From contig NZ_JBHSBN010000004.1 of NCBI RefSeq assembly GCF_042650605.1, forward strand, positions 186,001 through 250,000: 64,000 nucleotides of DNA. Direction: 5' to 3'. The notes below the pieces were generated by a model. It worked only from the letters and a program-made list of their open reading frames with translations, was not told the origin of the DNA and did no database searches. Within the stretch, counting starts at the first letter, position 1. The number at the start of each line of letters is the position of its first letter. A program made the translations under genes and the position numbers. This document shows, piece after piece, positions 34,228-44,308 of the stretch. The DNA is from Micromonospora_J zhanjiangensis (GTDB lineage Bacteria > Actinomycetota > Actinomycetes > Mycobacteriales > Micromonosporaceae).

Positions 34228-36159
34228 TCAGGCCGCCGGGGTACGCAGGCGGTGCAGGCGCAGCGCGAGCTGCACCTCCAACGCCCGCTCGGGCTTCTGC
34301 CAGTCCGTGCCGAGCAGCTGACCGACCCGCTCCAGCCGCTGGGTCACCGTGTTCACGTGCACGTGCAGCAGCTCGGCCGCCCGGGCCAGGCTGCCGCCCA
34401 TCCCGAAGTACGCCTCCAGGGTGCGCACCAGCGCGGTACCGCGCCGGCTGTCGTACTCGACGACCGGGCCGATCGCGTCGGTGAGGAACCGGGACACGTC
34501 CCGATCGGCGCCGTCACCCACCGCGCCCAGCAGCAGGCCGACGAAACCGAGTTCCGTCGTGCTCGCCCCGTCACCCAGCCGACCCAGGGCGGACAGCGCG
34601 GTCAGGCACCGGTCGGCCTCCCGGAACACCGTCACCAGCGAGGCCGGCCCGTCCGCCGGGCCGCTGCCGCCCGCCGTCACCGGCCGGCCGGTCAGCCGGG
34701 ACAGGTCCCGGGACACCGCCCGCGCGGCCCCGCCCGCGTCCTCGCCGGGCAGCATCAGCACCACCCGTCCGTCCCGGGCCGCGGCGAGCCCACCGCGCGT
34801 CGAGGCGTACGTGGTGGCCCAGGACAACACCCGCTGCCGGGCCGACCCGGTCGCCGCGAACGCGTCGTCGTCCACCGCCACCAGCACGTGCGGCGCGTCC
34901 AGGTCCACCCCCAACCGGCGGGCCCGGGTACGCAACCCCTCCTCGTCGCGGACCGGCCGGGCGATCAGGTCGTCCAGCAGCTCACCGCGCACCCGGCCCT
35001 CGGCCTCGGCCGCCGTCCGGCGGAACAGCAGCAGCAGCGCCGTCACCTGGGCACCCCGCTCCAGGATCCGCTGGTCCGCGTCGACCAACTCCTCCCCGGC
35101 GCGCAGCACCAGCGCGCCGAGGTTCTCCGCGCCGGCCACCACCGCCGCGTACCAGAGCGGGCCGCGCAGCACGCTGCGCCCCTCGGTCCGGGACGCCGCC
35201 ACCGCCTCCACCAACGCGGCCCGGTCCGGCTCGGCGATCTCACCGACCCGGGCCAGCGTCCGGCCCTCGGCGTCCAACGCCAGCAGCGCGCCGCCCAGCA
35301 CCTCGGTCACCGCCGCCGCCACGTCCCGCACGTCGCCGCCCCGCAGCACCAGCGACGTCATCCGGTCGTGCGCGGCCGCCGCCCGCTCCACCGACGCGCT
35401 GTGCGCCTGAATGGTGGCGTTCGCGGCGGACAGCTCGGCCAGCGCCGCCCGGGTCTCGGCCAGCAGTCGGGCGGTGTCCAGCGCCACCGCCGCGTGCGCG
35501 GCCAGCGAGCCCAGCAGCGACACCTCCTCCCGGGCGAACGGCCGGGCCGAGCGGTTGGCCGCGTACAGCACGCCGATCACGCTCGACCCCAGCCGCAGCG
35601 GTACGCCGAGAATGGCCACCAGGCCCTCCTCGCCCACCCCGGCGTCGATCTCACCGGTGTGCCGGAACCGCTCGTCGGCCGAGTAGTCCGCGGTGGCGTA
35701 CGGGGTGCCGGTCTGCGCCACCAGACCGCCCAGGCCGGTGCCCATCTCCAGCCGCAGCCCCTGGAACCGGGCCGAGACCGACCCGTCGGTGACCCGCATG
35801 TACGTGTCGCCCCGGTCTGCGTCGTTCAACGTCATGTACGCCACGTCGGTGCCCAGCAGGTTCCGGGCCCGGTGCACGATCGCCCGCAGCACCGCGTCCA
35901 CGTCCCGCAGCCCGGCCAGGTCGTTGGCCGTGTCGTACAGGCCGGACAGCTCCACCTCGCGCTGCCGACGGCGCTCCAGCAGGGCGCGTACCCGCAGCGC
36001 CAGCACCTTGGTCCGGTCCAACTCGGCGAGCCGCTCGGCGGGCTCGCCGGCGGCCCGGGCGGCCACCAGGGGCCCCTCGAACTCCACCGCGGCGGCCTCC
36101 CGGGCCAGCAGTTCGAGGAACTCGATCGGCGCGGACATGAGGGCCATTCTGCTGGACAC
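34228..36159 (-). CDS. GAF-domain regulator with PucR-type C-terminal helix-turn-helix
   Basis: A 643-residue regulator. Residues around 95-235 form a GAF sensor domain ([23 protein letters not shown]). The middle region is coiled and less conserved. The C-terminus (about 575-640) is the PucR/CdaR helix-turn-helix ([23 protein letters not shown]). The start is uncertain: GTG 36159, ATG 36147 or ATG 36138. It starts directly after the stop of the hydroxybutyrate dehydrogenase gene, so it is probably cotranscribed and may control it. The ligand is unknown. Confidence 0.85.
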   Translation of the reverse strand: MSSRMALMSAPIEFLELLAREAAAVEFEGPLVAARAAGEPAERLAELDRTKVLALRVRALLERRRQREVELSGLYDTANDLAGLRDVDAVLRAIVHRARNLLGTDVAYMTLNDADRGDTYMRVTDGSVSARFQGLRLEMGTGLGGLVAQTGTPYATADYSADERFRHTGEIDAGVGEEGLVAILGVPLRLGSSVIGVLYAANRSARPFAREEVSLLGSLAAHAAVALDTARLLAETRAALAELSAANATIQAHSASVERAAAAHDRMTSLVLRGGDVRDVAAAVTEVLGGALLALDAEGRTLARVGEIAEPDRAALVEAVAASRTEGRSVLRGPLWYAAVVAGAENLGALVLRAGEELVDADQRILERGAQVTALLLLFRRTAAEAEGRVRGELLDDLIARPVRDEEGLRTRARRLGVDLDAPHVLVAVDDDAFAATGSARQRVLSWATTYASTRGGLAAARDGRVVLMLPGEDAGGAARAVSRDLSRLTGRPVTAGGSGPADGPASLVTVFREADRCLTALSALGRLGDGASTTELGFVGLLLGAVGDGADRDVSRFLTDAIGPVVEYDSRRGTALVRTLEAYFGMGGSLARAAELLHVHVNTVTQRLERVGQLLGTDWQKPERALEVQLALRLHRLRTPAA

Positions 36160-36162
36160 GGC

Positions 36163-36945
36163 TCAGTTCGCCGTCCAGCCCCCGTCGAGGGCGATCGACG
36201 CCCCGGTGATGAAGGACGCGGCCGGGGAACAGAGGTACGCCAGCAGCTCGGCCACCTCGTCCGGCTCGATCAACCGTTTGATCGCGGCCCGGGCCAGCAT
36301 GATCTTCTCGATCACCTCGCTCTCCGGGATGCCGTGACTGGCCGCCTGCGCCGCGATCTGGTCCTCCACCAGCGCGGTGCGCACGTACGCGGGGTTGACG
36401 CAGTTGGCGGTCACCCCGTGCTCGGCGCCCTCCAGCGCGACCACCTTCGACAGCCCCTCCAGGGCGTGCTTCGCCGACACGTACGCCGACTTGAACGGCG
36501 AGGCCCGCAGCCCGTGCACCGAGGAGATGTTGACGACCCGGCCCCAGCCGCGGTCGTACATGTGCGGCAGCGCCCGGCGGATCAGCAGGAACGGCGCCTC
36601 GACCATGACCCGGTGGATGTAGGCGAACCGCTCGGCGGGGAACTCCGGCACCGGCGCGACGTGCTGCAGCCCGGCGTTGTTCACCACGATGTCCACCGCC
36701 CCGTCCAGCCGGTCCACGGCGTCCCGGTCGGCCAGGTCGACGCCCTCGGCCCGGCCGCCGCACTCCGCGGCGACGGCCTCGGCCGCCTCGACGTTGCGGT
36801 CGACCACCACCACCGCCGCGCCGGCCGCGGCCAGCCGGACCGCGCAGGCCCGGCCGATGCCACTCCCACCACCGGTCACCAGCGCGGTACGACCGGACAG
36901 GTCGACCTGTACGACGTGGGGGACCACTACGGGTTCTGCCGTCAT
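36163..36945 (-). CDS. 3-hydroxybutyrate dehydrogenase (SDR family)
   Basis: A 260-residue short-chain dehydrogenase interconverting 3-hydroxybutyrate and acetoacetate. The Rossmann motif is TGGGSGIG, followed by [14 protein letters not shown], the catalytic Ser in [21 protein letters not shown] with Tyr and Lys, and the family end [16 protein letters not shown]. The NNAGLQHV...P segment and the length are characteristic of BdhA. ATG 36945 is used; the frame is open 17 codons further. It is first in an operon with the PucR-type regulator. A role in ketone or polyhydroxybutyrate use is inferred. Confidence 0.88.
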   Translation of the reverse strand: MTAEPVVVPHVVQVDLSGRTALVTGGGSGIGRACAVRLAAAGAAVVVVDRNVEAAEAVAAECGGRAEGVDLADRDAVDRLDGAVDIVVNNAGLQHVAPVPEFPAERFAYIHRVMVEAPFLLIRRALPHMYDRGWGRVVNISSVHGLRASPFKSAYVSAKHALEGLSKVVALEGAEHGVTANCVNPAYVRTALVEDQIAAQAASHGIPESEVIEKIMLARAAIKRLIEPDEVAELLAYLCSPAASFITGASIALDGGWTAN

Positions 36946-37175
36946 GGCGCACAAAGTAACGACGCCCGTGCCCGATCTCACATGGCCGCCGCACACATAC
37001 TCAACCCCCGCCCTATGTGGCGTTCCGCCCGCCGGTCCGCGGACGTCGCCACCCGCGGTCGGACCTCGTTGGCGGCGGCGACCACGACGTCACGTACCCG
37101 GGCGGGCCGCCCGGTGGCGCGGGCCCGGCACCGGGCGTGTCGGTGGGCGGTGGTTTCTGATCAACCACTAGGGTG

Positions 37176-37191
37176 TCGAACACGTGTACGC
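37176..37191 (+). promoter_or_regulatory. LexA/SOS-like box upstream of ruvC
   Basis: TCGAACACGTGTACGC matches the actinobacterial SOS consensus TCGAAC(N4)GTTCGA at 10 of 12 fixed positions, with a perfect left half. It lies 22 bases before the ruvC start, beside a CACTAG -10-like sequence. In mycobacteria ruvC is LexA-controlled, which supports the call. Confidence 0.6.
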
Positions 37192-37212
37192 GCCGACGGA
37201 GAGGGGGTCACG

Positions 37213-37740
37213 TTGCGGGTACTCGGCGTCGACCCGGGACTGACCCGGTGCGGAGTCGGTGTCGTCGAGGGCGTGCCCGGACGACCCTGCACCCTGGTCG
37301 CCTACTACGTCGTGCACACCCATCCGGACGACGAACTGCCGAACCGGCTGCTGCACCTGGATCGGTCGCTGGCCGAGCTGGTCGCCGAGCACCGGCCGGA
37401 CAGCGTGGCGGTCGAGCGGGTGTTCAGCCAGCACAACGTCCGTACCGTGATGGGGACCGCGCAGGCCAGCGCGGTGGCGGTGCTGGCCGGCGCGCGGGTC
37501 GGCCTGCCGGTGCAGACGTACACCCCGAGCGAGGTGAAGGCGGCGGTGACCGGCTCCGGGCAGGCGGACAAGGCGCAGGTGACCTCGATGGTCACCCGGC
37601 TGCTGCGGCTCGACGCGCCGCCCCGGCCGGCGGACGCGGCCGACGCGCTGGCGCTGGCCATCTGTCACATCTGGCGCGGCGGGACCCGGTCCAAGCTGGC
37701 CGCCGCCGCCGAACGGGTCCGACGAGGAGGAGCGCGATGA
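37213..37740 (+). CDS. ruvC: Holliday junction endonuclease RuvC
   Basis: A 175-residue Holliday-junction resolvase. The N-terminal catalytic Asp is in [12 protein letters not shown], the Glu in VAVERVF, and the C-terminal acidic pair in [14 protein letters not shown]. The start is most likely a TTG at 37213 (LRVLGVDPG), the only start codon placed just before the fold begins, with GAGAGGGGG upstream. It overlaps ruvA by 4 bases. It opens the ruvCAB operon behind an SOS-like box. Confidence 0.92.
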   Translation: MRVLGVDPGLTRCGVGVVEGVPGRPCTLVAYYVVHTHPDDELPNRLLHLDRSLAELVAEHRPDSVAVERVFSQHNVRTVMGTAQASAVAVLAGARVGLPVQTYTPSEVKAAVTGSGQADKAQVTSMVTRLLRLDAPPRPADAADALALAICHIWRGGTRSKLAAAAERVRRGGAR

Positions 37741-38342
37741 TTGCGAGCGTGCGCGGCGTGGTCGCCGGAATGACGCCGGACGGCGCGGTGATCGAGGTGG
37801 GCGGCGTCGGGCTGGCCGTGCACTGCGCCCCCGGCACCCTCGCCGGCCTGCGGGTCGGCGCACCGGCCCGGCTGGCGACCAGCCTGGTGGTCCGCGAGGA
37901 CTCGCTGACCCTGTACGGCTTCGCCGACGACGACGAGCGGCAACTGTTCGAACTGCTGCAGACCGCCAGCGGGGTCGGTCCCCGGCTGGCCCAGGCGGTG
38001 CTGGCGGTGCACACCCCGGACATCGTCCGCAAGGCCGTCGCCAACGCCGACCTGGCCACCCTGACCCGGGTGCCCGGGATCGGCAAGAAGGGCGCCGAGC
38101 GGCTGGTGCTGGAGCTGCGGGACCGGATCGGACCGGTCGCGGTGGGCCCGGACGGCGCGGCCGGCGTCACCACCGGCGCGTGGCCCGAGCAGGTCCGCCA
38201 GGCGCTGGTCGGACTCGGCTGGACCGGGGCGCAGGCCGAACAGGCGGTGGCCGCGGTGGCCGAGACGGTGGACGGCGAGGCGCCGCCGGTGCCGGTGCTG
38301 CTGAAGCAGGCCATCCGGCTGCTCGGCAAGACCGGTCGATGA
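37737..38342 (+). CDS. ruvA: Holliday junction DNA helicase subunit RuvA
   Basis: A 201-residue junction-binding protein. The N-terminal OB fold ([20 protein letters not shown]), two helix-hairpin-helix motifs ([16 protein letters not shown] and [18 protein letters not shown]) and a C-terminal RuvB-binding domain after a flexible linker (about 155-200) are all present. The start overlaps the ruvC stop as ATGA. It tethers RuvB to four-way junctions for branch migration. Confidence 0.95.
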   Translation: MIASVRGVVAGMTPDGAVIEVGGVGLAVHCAPGTLAGLRVGAPARLATSLVVREDSLTLYGFADDDERQLFELLQTASGVGPRLAQAVLAVHTPDIVRKAVANADLATLTRVPGIGKKGAERLVLELRDRIGPVAVGPDGAAGVTTGAWPEQVRQALVGLGWTGAQAEQAVAAVAETVDGEAPPVPVLLKQAIRLLGKTGR

Positions 38343-38390
38343 CGGTGGACGGTCCGGTGGCGCCGGCGGGGCCGGGGAAGGGGTGGCCGG

Positions 38391-40457
38391 GTGAGTGAGC
38401 AGGACGGGCTGGTGTCGGCGTACGCGAGCGACGCCGAGCGGGACGCGGAGGTCAGCGTCCGGCCGAAGCGGCTGGCCGACTTCATCGCCCAGCACCGGGT
38501 CCGTGACCAGCTCGACCTGCTGCTGAAGGGCGCGATGGGCCGCGGTACCCCGCCCGACCACATCCTTTTGTCCGGACCGCCCGGATTGGGCAAGCCGGTC
38601 TCGGTGGACGCGCTGGTGCTGCTGGCAGACGGTTCGCGGCGACGGTTGGGCGACATCGAGGTCGGCGACCGGGTGATCACCCGTACCGGCGCGCCGGCCG
38701 AGGTGCGGGCGGTGCACGAGCAGGGCGAGCTGGACTGCGTCCGGATCCGTACCACCGGCGGCCGGGAGGTGGTCGCCGCACCGGATCACCCGTTCTGGAC
38801 CGCCGAGGGCTGGGCCAAGGCCGGTGACCTCACCGACCGGGACGTGCTCGCCAACGTGCTCAGTCCGGAACTGACCGCCACGGCGACCCAGGACTCCGAC
38901 GAGTTCCGGTTGGCCGGCTATCTCGTCGGGGACGGCTGCACCAGCAACCAGGTCACCTTCACCGGCGGTGATCCGGACGTGCTGGCCGACTTCCGGGCCG
39001 TCTGCGACCGGTTGGGCCATCCGCACCGGACCACCCCGAACAGCGCGCGCAGTTCGCTGATCCGGATCTCCGGGTTGACGGCCTGGCTGCGCGAGCACGA
39101 GCTGCTCGGAAAGACGGCCTGGCAGAAGCGGGTGCCAGCGTTCGTGCACCGCGGGGACGAATGGCAGGTGTCGGCCTTCCTGGGGGCGTACTTCGCCTGT
39201 GACGGCACCGTCAGCCGGCGTGGCCAGCAGCGGTACGACGTGGTGGTCGAGTTCTACAGCGTGTCCCGCGACCTGCTGGCGGACGTACAGCATCTGCTGC
39301 TCCGGCTCGGCGTGCAGTCCCGGCTGAAGCTCAAGCGAGGCCGCTACCAGGGCCGGCCGCACGAGTCCTGGCGGCTCAGCGTCACCAGCCAGGACGACGT
39401 CGCCCGGTTCGTCGAGCGGATCACCGTCATCGGGCAGCGCGGCGAACGGCTGCGGCAGTGGGCGCCCCGGCGGGACCGGTTCGAGGAGCGGCTGGCCGCG
39501 GACCGGGTGGCGTCGGTGGAGCCGGCCGGGCTGCACCCGTGTCGCTGCCTGACCGTCGCCGACGATCACACCTTCACCGTCAACGACCTGGTCGTGCACA
39601 ACACCACCCTGGCCAACATCGTGGCCGCGGAGCTGGGCTCGGGGATCCGGGTGACCAGTGGCCCGGCGATCGAGCGATCGGGCGACCTGGCGGCGATCCT
39701 GACCGGCCTGGCCGAGGGTGACGTGCTGTTCATCGACGAGATCCACCGGATCGCCAGGCCGGCCGAGGAGTTGCTCTACAGCGCGATGGAGGACTTCCGG
39801 GTCGACGTGGTGGTCGGCAAGGGGCCGGGGGCGACCGCGATCCCACTGGACGTCGAGCCGTTCACGCTGGTCGGCGCGACCACCCGGTCCGGCCTGCTGA
39901 CCGGGCCGATGCGCGACCGGTTCGGGTTCGTCGCGCACCTGGACTTCTACAGTCCGGCCGACCTGGAGGCGCTGCTGCACCGGTCGGCCCGGATCCTGGG
40001 CGTGCCGATCACCGACGAGGGCGCGGTGGAGATCTCCGGCCGGTCCCGGGGGACGCCGCGGATCGCCAACCGGCTGCTGCGCCGGGTCCGCGACTTCGCC
40101 GAGGTACGCGCCGACGGGGTGGTCACCCTGGAGACCGCCCGGGCCGCGCTGCGCGTGTACGACGTTGACGAGCTGGGCCTGGACCGGCTCGACCGGGCGG
40201 TGCTGTCCGCGCTGGTCGACTCGTTCCGGGGTGGTCCGGTCGGGCTGTCCACCCTGGCGGTGGCGGTCGGTGAGCAGCCGGACACGGTGGAGGAGGTCTG
40301 CGAGCCGTTCCTGGTGCGGGCCGGGCTGCTGGCCCGGACGCCCCGGGGCCGGGTCGCCACCGAGGCGGCCTGGCGCCATCTGGGGCGTACGCCGCCGAAT
40401 GGTACATTTGGTACCGGTGCTCCCGCGGCGCCCGACCTGTTCACAACTGAGCCGTAA
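38391..40457 (+). CDS. ruvB: Holliday junction branch-migration ATPase RuvB, interrupted by an intein
   Basis: A 688-residue precursor: RuvB N-part (1-68), a 336-residue intein (69-404) and RuvB C-part (405-688). The spliced protein would have 352 residues, a normal RuvB length. The intein splits the Walker A motif between Lys and Thr (GPPGLGK / TTLANI), so ATPase activity depends on splicing. Walker B ([10 protein letters not shown]), sensor and the C-terminal winged helix follow normally. GTG start in the ruvCAB operon, 48 bases after ruvA. The insertion site matches a known kind of intein position (P-loop of an essential ATPase). Confidence 0.95.
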   Translation: MSEQDGLVSAYASDAERDAEVSVRPKRLADFIAQHRVRDQLDLLLKGAMGRGTPPDHILLSGPPGLGKPVSVDALVLLADGSRRRLGDIEVGDRVITRTGAPAEVRAVHEQGELDCVRIRTTGGREVVAAPDHPFWTAEGWAKAGDLTDRDVLANVLSPELTATATQDSDEFRLAGYLVGDGCTSNQVTFTGGDPDVLADFRAVCDRLGHPHRTTPNSARSSLIRISGLTAWLREHELLGKTAWQKRVPAFVHRGDEWQVSAFLGAYFACDGTVSRRGQQRYDVVVEFYSVSRDLLADVQHLLLRLGVQSRLKLKRGRYQGRPHESWRLSVTSQDDVARFVERITVIGQRGERLRQWAPRRDRFEERLAADRVASVEPAGLHPCRCLTVADDHTFTVNDLVVHNTTLANIVAAELGSGIRVTSGPAIERSGDLAAILTGLAEGDVLFIDEIHRIARPAEELLYSAMEDFRVDVVVGKGPGATAIPLDVEPFTLVGATTRSGLLTGPMRDRFGFVAHLDFYSPADLEALLHRSARILGVPITDEGAVEISGRSRGTPRIANRLLRRVRDFAEVRADGVVTLETARAALRVYDVDELGLDRLDRAVLSALVDSFRGGPVGLSTLAVAVGEQPDTVEEVCEPFLVRAGLLARTPRGRVATEAAWRHLGRTPPNGTFGTGAPAAPDLFTTEP
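38595..39602 (+). other. Intein with LAGLIDADG homing endonuclease inside RuvB; Pro1, Cys at block F
   Basis: 336 residues in frame, from [14 protein letters not shown] (block A) to VVHN (block G), with Thr as the next residue. Residue 1 is Pro (codon CCG), not Cys or Ser. Block B reads VAAPDHPFW with the His kept and the usual Thr changed to Ala. Block F reads [14 protein letters not shown], placing Cys386 where class 3 inteins carry their nucleophile. The two LAGLIDADG motifs LAGYLVGDG (residues 174-182) and LGAYFACDG (264-272) keep their acidic residues, so the homing endonuclease may be active. The class-defining Thr of block G is not evident. Confidence 0.88.
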
Positions 40458-40603
40458 CGCCGTAACGCGTTCGTGATCTGTACCGCATTCGGCGTTCCCA
40501 GCGTAAGGGTTTAGACTCGCCGCGGTTTGTACAGGACGTGAGATCCTGCCTCCGCTCCGACATCCCGATGTCGTACGGGGGCCAATGGGAAGGTAATACC
40601 ACC

Positions 40604-40954
40604 GTGATTTTGGCAGCACAGGGCGGCGGAGCCAGCAGCATGATGCCGATCCTCATGATCGCGCTGCTCTTCGGCGTCATGTACTTCATGATGATCCGGC
40701 CCCAGCAGAAGCGGCGCCGCGAGGCGGAGCAGATGCAGTCCTCGATCGGCCCCGGCGACGAGGTGGTCACCATCGGTGGCCTCTACGGCACCGTGACCAG
40801 CGTCGACGACGAGACGGTGATGCTGGAGGTGGCCCCCGGTGTGCAGACCCGCTACGCCCGTCCGGCCATCGCCCGGGTGATCAACAAGACGCCCGAGGCG
40901 GACGCCGTGCCGGCGGCCGAGCGCATCCCGGACGAGGCCGAAGTCAAGGAGTGA
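40604..40954 (+). CDS. yajC: Preprotein translocase subunit YajC
   Basis: A 116-residue single-pass membrane protein of the SecDF-YajC complex. The membrane helix is MMPILMIALLFGVMYFMMI, followed by the family motif RPQQKRRREAEQMQSSIGPGDEVVTIGGLYG (split here only for description) and an acidic C-terminus. The GTG at 40604 has GGGAAGGT upstream. It leads the yajC-secD-secF cluster, as in other actinobacteria. Confidence 0.93.
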   Translation: MILAAQGGGASSMMPILMIALLFGVMYFMMIRPQQKRRREAEQMQSSIGPGDEVVTIGGLYGTVTSVDDETVMLEVAPGVQTRYARPAIARVINKTPEADAVPAAERIPDEAEVKE

Positions 40955-41100
40955 CCGTGCCGCGGCCACGCGCCGCGGTCGGTGAGCCCGGCCGGGTCGG
41001 CGGTGAGCCGCCCCGGCACCACGTCGCCGGGTAGTCCGGCGCCCAACCCCGCCGCCGCCCACCAGCAAGCGGCCGAATTCCGCAGGGAGACAGGACAGCC

Positions 41101-43005
41101 GTGGCACCACCTCAGGGACAGATGCGGCCCGGGCGGCAACTCGCCGTGCTCGGGCTGGTCTTCGTGGTCCTCTATCTCATGGTCTTCTTCGCCGGGGGCG
41201 CCAAGGGCGGTTTCACCGATCGGCTGCATCCCAAGCTGGGGTTGGACCTGATCGGCGGCACCCGGGTCACCCTCGAGGCGACCAACACCGCCAACGGTCA
41301 GCCGCCGACGCAGGAGAATCTCGCCGAGGCCCGGCGGATCATCGAGCAGCGGGTCAACGGTCTGGGCGTCTCCGAGGCGGAGGTGGTGACCGAGGGCAAC
41401 CGCAACATCGTCATCTCGCTGCCCGGCCAGAACCGGGACCTGACCGAGGTCGGTAACGCCGCCGAGCTGCGCTTCCGCAAGGTGCTCAAGGCGGCCAGCG
41501 GCGCCGGCGTCAGCGCGGCGCCCGCGCCCACCGCGACGCCGACCCCCGGGGCGAACGCCGTGCCGAGCGGCTCGCCGTCCCCGGCCGGCACCGCCAAGCC
41601 GTCCGCCACCGGGTCGGCCAAGCCGGCCGCGCTCGGCGCGACGGGCAGCGGCGGTCAGGGCGGTTCGGCCCCGACGCCGACCCCGGCGGGCACGTCCCCG
41701 ACGCCGAGCGCCTCGACCGGCGGCCTGCCGGCGGCGCCGACGGCCGAGCAGTTGCGGGCCGCCGTGCAGCAGAAGGTCGGCGCGGCGGCGTGGCAGGCGG
41801 CCAGCGCTCTGCAGGGGCCGGTGGACACCAGCCAGGACCCGACCGCGGCGGAGAAGTTCAAGCCGTTCGGCACGCTGACCGGTGAGGAGGTGGCCGTCCT
41901 TCCGGCGAGCATGCAGTTCAACGTCCCGACGATCACCTGCAAGCAGCTCAACGAGCGCCCGCCGGCGTCGATCAGCAACAAGGATGAGCAGGTCGTCTCC
42001 TGCGAGGACGAGGCCAGCAAGTTCCTGCTCGACAAGGCCAAGGTGCTCGGCACCGACGTGTCCAACGCCACCGCGCAGCTCGACCAGCAGAGCCAGTGGG
42101 TGGTCAGCCTGAAGTTCACCGGGCCGGGCCAGACCAACTGGACCAACCTGACCCGCGAGGCGTTCAACAACGAGGGCCAGGCCTGTGACGCCAGCGCGCT
42201 CGCCGGGGACACCAAGTGCCGGGTCGCCGTGGTGCTGGACAACGAGGTCATCTCCGCGCCGACGATCCAGGGCGTGCTGAGCGGCGACTCGCAGATCAGC
42301 GGCAGCTTCACCAACAAGACCGCCAGCGAGCTGGCCAGCCAGCTGCGGTACGGCGCCCTGCCGGTGACCTTCAAGCAGCAGGAGGCGCAGAGCGTCACCG
42401 CCACCCTGGGCGCCGCCTACCTGCAGGCCGGCCTGCTGGCCGCCGCGATCGGCATGCTGCTGGTGATCATCTACGCGTTCTTCTACTACCGGCTGCTCGG
42501 TACGGTGATCTTCCTCAGCCTGATCCTGTCCGGCCTGCTGGTCTTCGGCGCGCTGGTGGTGCTCGGCCGGCAGATCGGCTTCACCCTGACGCTTGCCGGC
42601 ATCGCCGGTTTCATCGTCTCGCTCGGCGTCGCGGCCGACTCGTTCGTCATCTACTTCGAGCGGCTCAAGGACGAGATCCGGGACGGTCGAAGTCCCCGCA
42701 GCGCGATCCCGCGGGCCTGGGCGCGGGCCCGTCGGACGATCATCTCGGCCAACGCGATCTCGCTGATGGCGGCGGTCGTGCTCTACGTCGTGTCGGTCGG
42801 CACGGTGAAGGGCTTCGCCTTCGCGCTGGGCATGGCCACCGTGCTGGACCTGGTCGTGGTGTTCCTGTTCCGGCATCCGATCATGACGATGTTCGCCCGG
42901 ACCCGGGCGTTCCTGTCGCCCAAGGTCAGTGGTCTGGGACGGGTGCTGGACAAACCCCAGACCGAGCCGGCCGGTCCCCGCAAGCAGCGCGTGAAGGAGG
43001 CCTGA
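41101..43005 (+). CDS. secD: Protein translocase subunit SecD
   Basis: A 634-residue membrane protein with six helices that uses the proton gradient to help release exported proteins from SecYEG. The first helix (LAVLGLVFVVLYLMVFFAG), the P1 domain start (GLDLIGGTRVTLEA) and the C-terminal helices with GIAGFIVSLGVAADSFVIYF are all intact. Between residues 135 and 220 lies a Pro/Ser/Thr/Ala-rich linker (repeated TPTP, SPSP, KPSATGSAKP), a feature of actinobacterial SecD. GTG start; secF follows after one base. Confidence 0.94.
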   Translation: MAPPQGQMRPGRQLAVLGLVFVVLYLMVFFAGGAKGGFTDRLHPKLGLDLIGGTRVTLEATNTANGQPPTQENLAEARRIIEQRVNGLGVSEAEVVTEGNRNIVISLPGQNRDLTEVGNAAELRFRKVLKAASGAGVSAAPAPTATPTPGANAVPSGSPSPAGTAKPSATGSAKPAALGATGSGGQGGSAPTPTPAGTSPTPSASTGGLPAAPTAEQLRAAVQQKVGAAAWQAASALQGPVDTSQDPTAAEKFKPFGTLTGEEVAVLPASMQFNVPTITCKQLNERPPASISNKDEQVVSCEDEASKFLLDKAKVLGTDVSNATAQLDQQSQWVVSLKFTGPGQTNWTNLTREAFNNEGQACDASALAGDTKCRVAVVLDNEVISAPTIQGVLSGDSQISGSFTNKTASELASQLRYGALPVTFKQQEAQSVTATLGAAYLQAGLLAAAIGMLLVIIYAFFYYRLLGTVIFLSLILSGLLVFGALVVLGRQIGFTLTLAGIAGFIVSLGVAADSFVIYFERLKDEIRDGRSPRSAIPRAWARARRTIISANAISLMAAVVLYVVSVGTVKGFAFALGMATVLDLVVVFLFRHPIMTMFARTRAFLSPKVSGLGRVLDKPQTEPAGPRKQRVKEA

Positions 43006-43006
43006 G

Positions 43007-44215
43007 ATGGCTCGTCGGGAGGGTCTGGCCGCCCGCCTCTACCGGGGCGAGGCCGGTCTCAACATCGTCGGCCGGCGGCGGATGTGGTTCACGGTCGCCG
43101 GCGTGCTGGTGCTGATCGCCATCCTGGGTATGTCGATCCGCGGGTTCCACCTCGGCATCGAGTTCAGCGGCGGCAACTCGTTCCAGGTGCCGGCCAGCGT
43201 CGGCACGCTGGAGCAGTCGGAGGGCGCGGTCAACGACGCGTTGGCCCGGATCGGCGACGAGGACAAGGTCGTCTCCACCCAGCGGATCGGTGGGCCGGGC
43301 GGCAACTACTACGAGAGCCGGACCACCGAGCTCACCCCGGCGCAGTCCACGGCCGTGCAGAACGAACTGGCGGAGAAGTTCGGCCTGAAGCCGGACCAGA
43401 TCACCGCCAACCGGGTGAGCGCAGCGTGGGGCAGCCAGGTGACCGAGCGGGCGCTGCTCGGTCTGGTGATCTTCGTCGCGCTGGTGATGGTCTACCTGGT
43501 GGTGCGCTTCGAGTGGCGGATGGCGGTCGCCGCGGTCTCCTCGCTGCTGCTCAACCTGACCCTGACCGCGGGCGTCTACGCGCTGGTGGCGTTCGAGGTC
43601 ACCCCGTCGACGGTGATCGGCTTCCTGACCATCCTCGGCTTCGCGCTCTACGACGTGGTGGTGGTGTTCGACAAGATCCAGGAGAACACCCGCGGGATCA
43701 CCGGCAGCAGCACCCAGACCTACCCGGAGGCGGCCAACCTGGCCGTCAACCAGACCCTGATGCGGTCGATCAACACCAGTGTGGTGGCCCTGCTCCCGGT
43801 CGGCGGTCTGCTGTTCATCGGCGCGGGCCTGCTCGGTGCCGGCACGCTGAAGGACCTCGGCCTGGTGCTCTTCGTCGGTCAGGGCCTCGCGGTCTACTCC
43901 TCACTGTTCTTCGCCACGCCGGTGCTGGCCACCCTCAAGGGCTTCGAGCCGAAGATCCAGAACCACACCAAGCGGGTGCTGGCCCGGCGGGCCAGCGGCC
44001 GGGACGCGACGCCGACCGGCCGCCGGGCGTCCCGGCCGGCCGAGCCCGCCGTCACCGGCGAGACCGGCGAGGTCGAGCCGGCGGGTGCGGTGAGCGGCCC
44101 GGTGCCGAGTTCCACCCCGAAGGTCGGGGCCCGTCCGGCGGGCAAGCGGCCGTCCGGCGCCCGGGGTGGTCGCCCCGGCGGGGGTAACCGGCCCAGCGGC
44201 GCCAAGCGCCGCTGA
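43007..44215 (+). CDS. secF: Protein translocase subunit SecF
   Basis: A 402-residue partner of SecD with six helices: the first (MWFTVAGVLVLIAILGMSIRG) is followed by GIEFSGGNSFQV, and later helices contain TILGFALYDVVVVFDKIQEN. A 75-residue Arg/Pro/Gly-rich cytoplasmic tail ends the protein. The start ATG follows the secD TGA by one base, so the two are coupled. Confidence 0.95.
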   Translation: MARREGLAARLYRGEAGLNIVGRRRMWFTVAGVLVLIAILGMSIRGFHLGIEFSGGNSFQVPASVGTLEQSEGAVNDALARIGDEDKVVSTQRIGGPGGNYYESRTTELTPAQSTAVQNELAEKFGLKPDQITANRVSAAWGSQVTERALLGLVIFVALVMVYLVVRFEWRMAVAAVSSLLLNLTLTAGVYALVAFEVTPSTVIGFLTILGFALYDVVVVFDKIQENTRGITGSSTQTYPEAANLAVNQTLMRSINTSVVALLPVGGLLFIGAGLLGAGTLKDLGLVLFVGQGLAVYSSLFFATPVLATLKGFEPKIQNHTKRVLARRASGRDATPTGRRASRPAEPAVTGETGEVEPAGAVSGPVPSSTPKVGARPAGKRPSGARGGRPGGGNRPSGAKRR

Positions 44216-44240
44216 CATCCGACAAGAGACGACGGAACGG

Positions 44241-44292
44241 GCCACGAGGCGTTCCTCCCACCGGTACGCGGTGCGGGGGCACGCCTCGTGGC
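44241..44292 (+). terminator. Long hairpin between secF and apt
   Basis: A perfect 12-bp outer stem (GCCACGAGGCGT and its complement) with an inner CACCG/CGGTG stem, ending 16 bases before the apt start. It may end secF transcription or act as an attenuator on apt; no U-run follows. Confidence 0.55.
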
Positions 44293-44308
44293 GTGTGAGA
44301 GGAGCACC

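Noticed and set aside
34252..37212. Very long plus-strand frame leading into ruvC
   Set aside because: It is antisense to the PucR regulator and dehydrogenase; the RuvC fold begins only at 37213.
37665..40619. 984-codon minus-strand frame opposite ruvA and ruvB
   Set aside because: Shadow of ruvA/ruvB including the intein; no recognisable protein.
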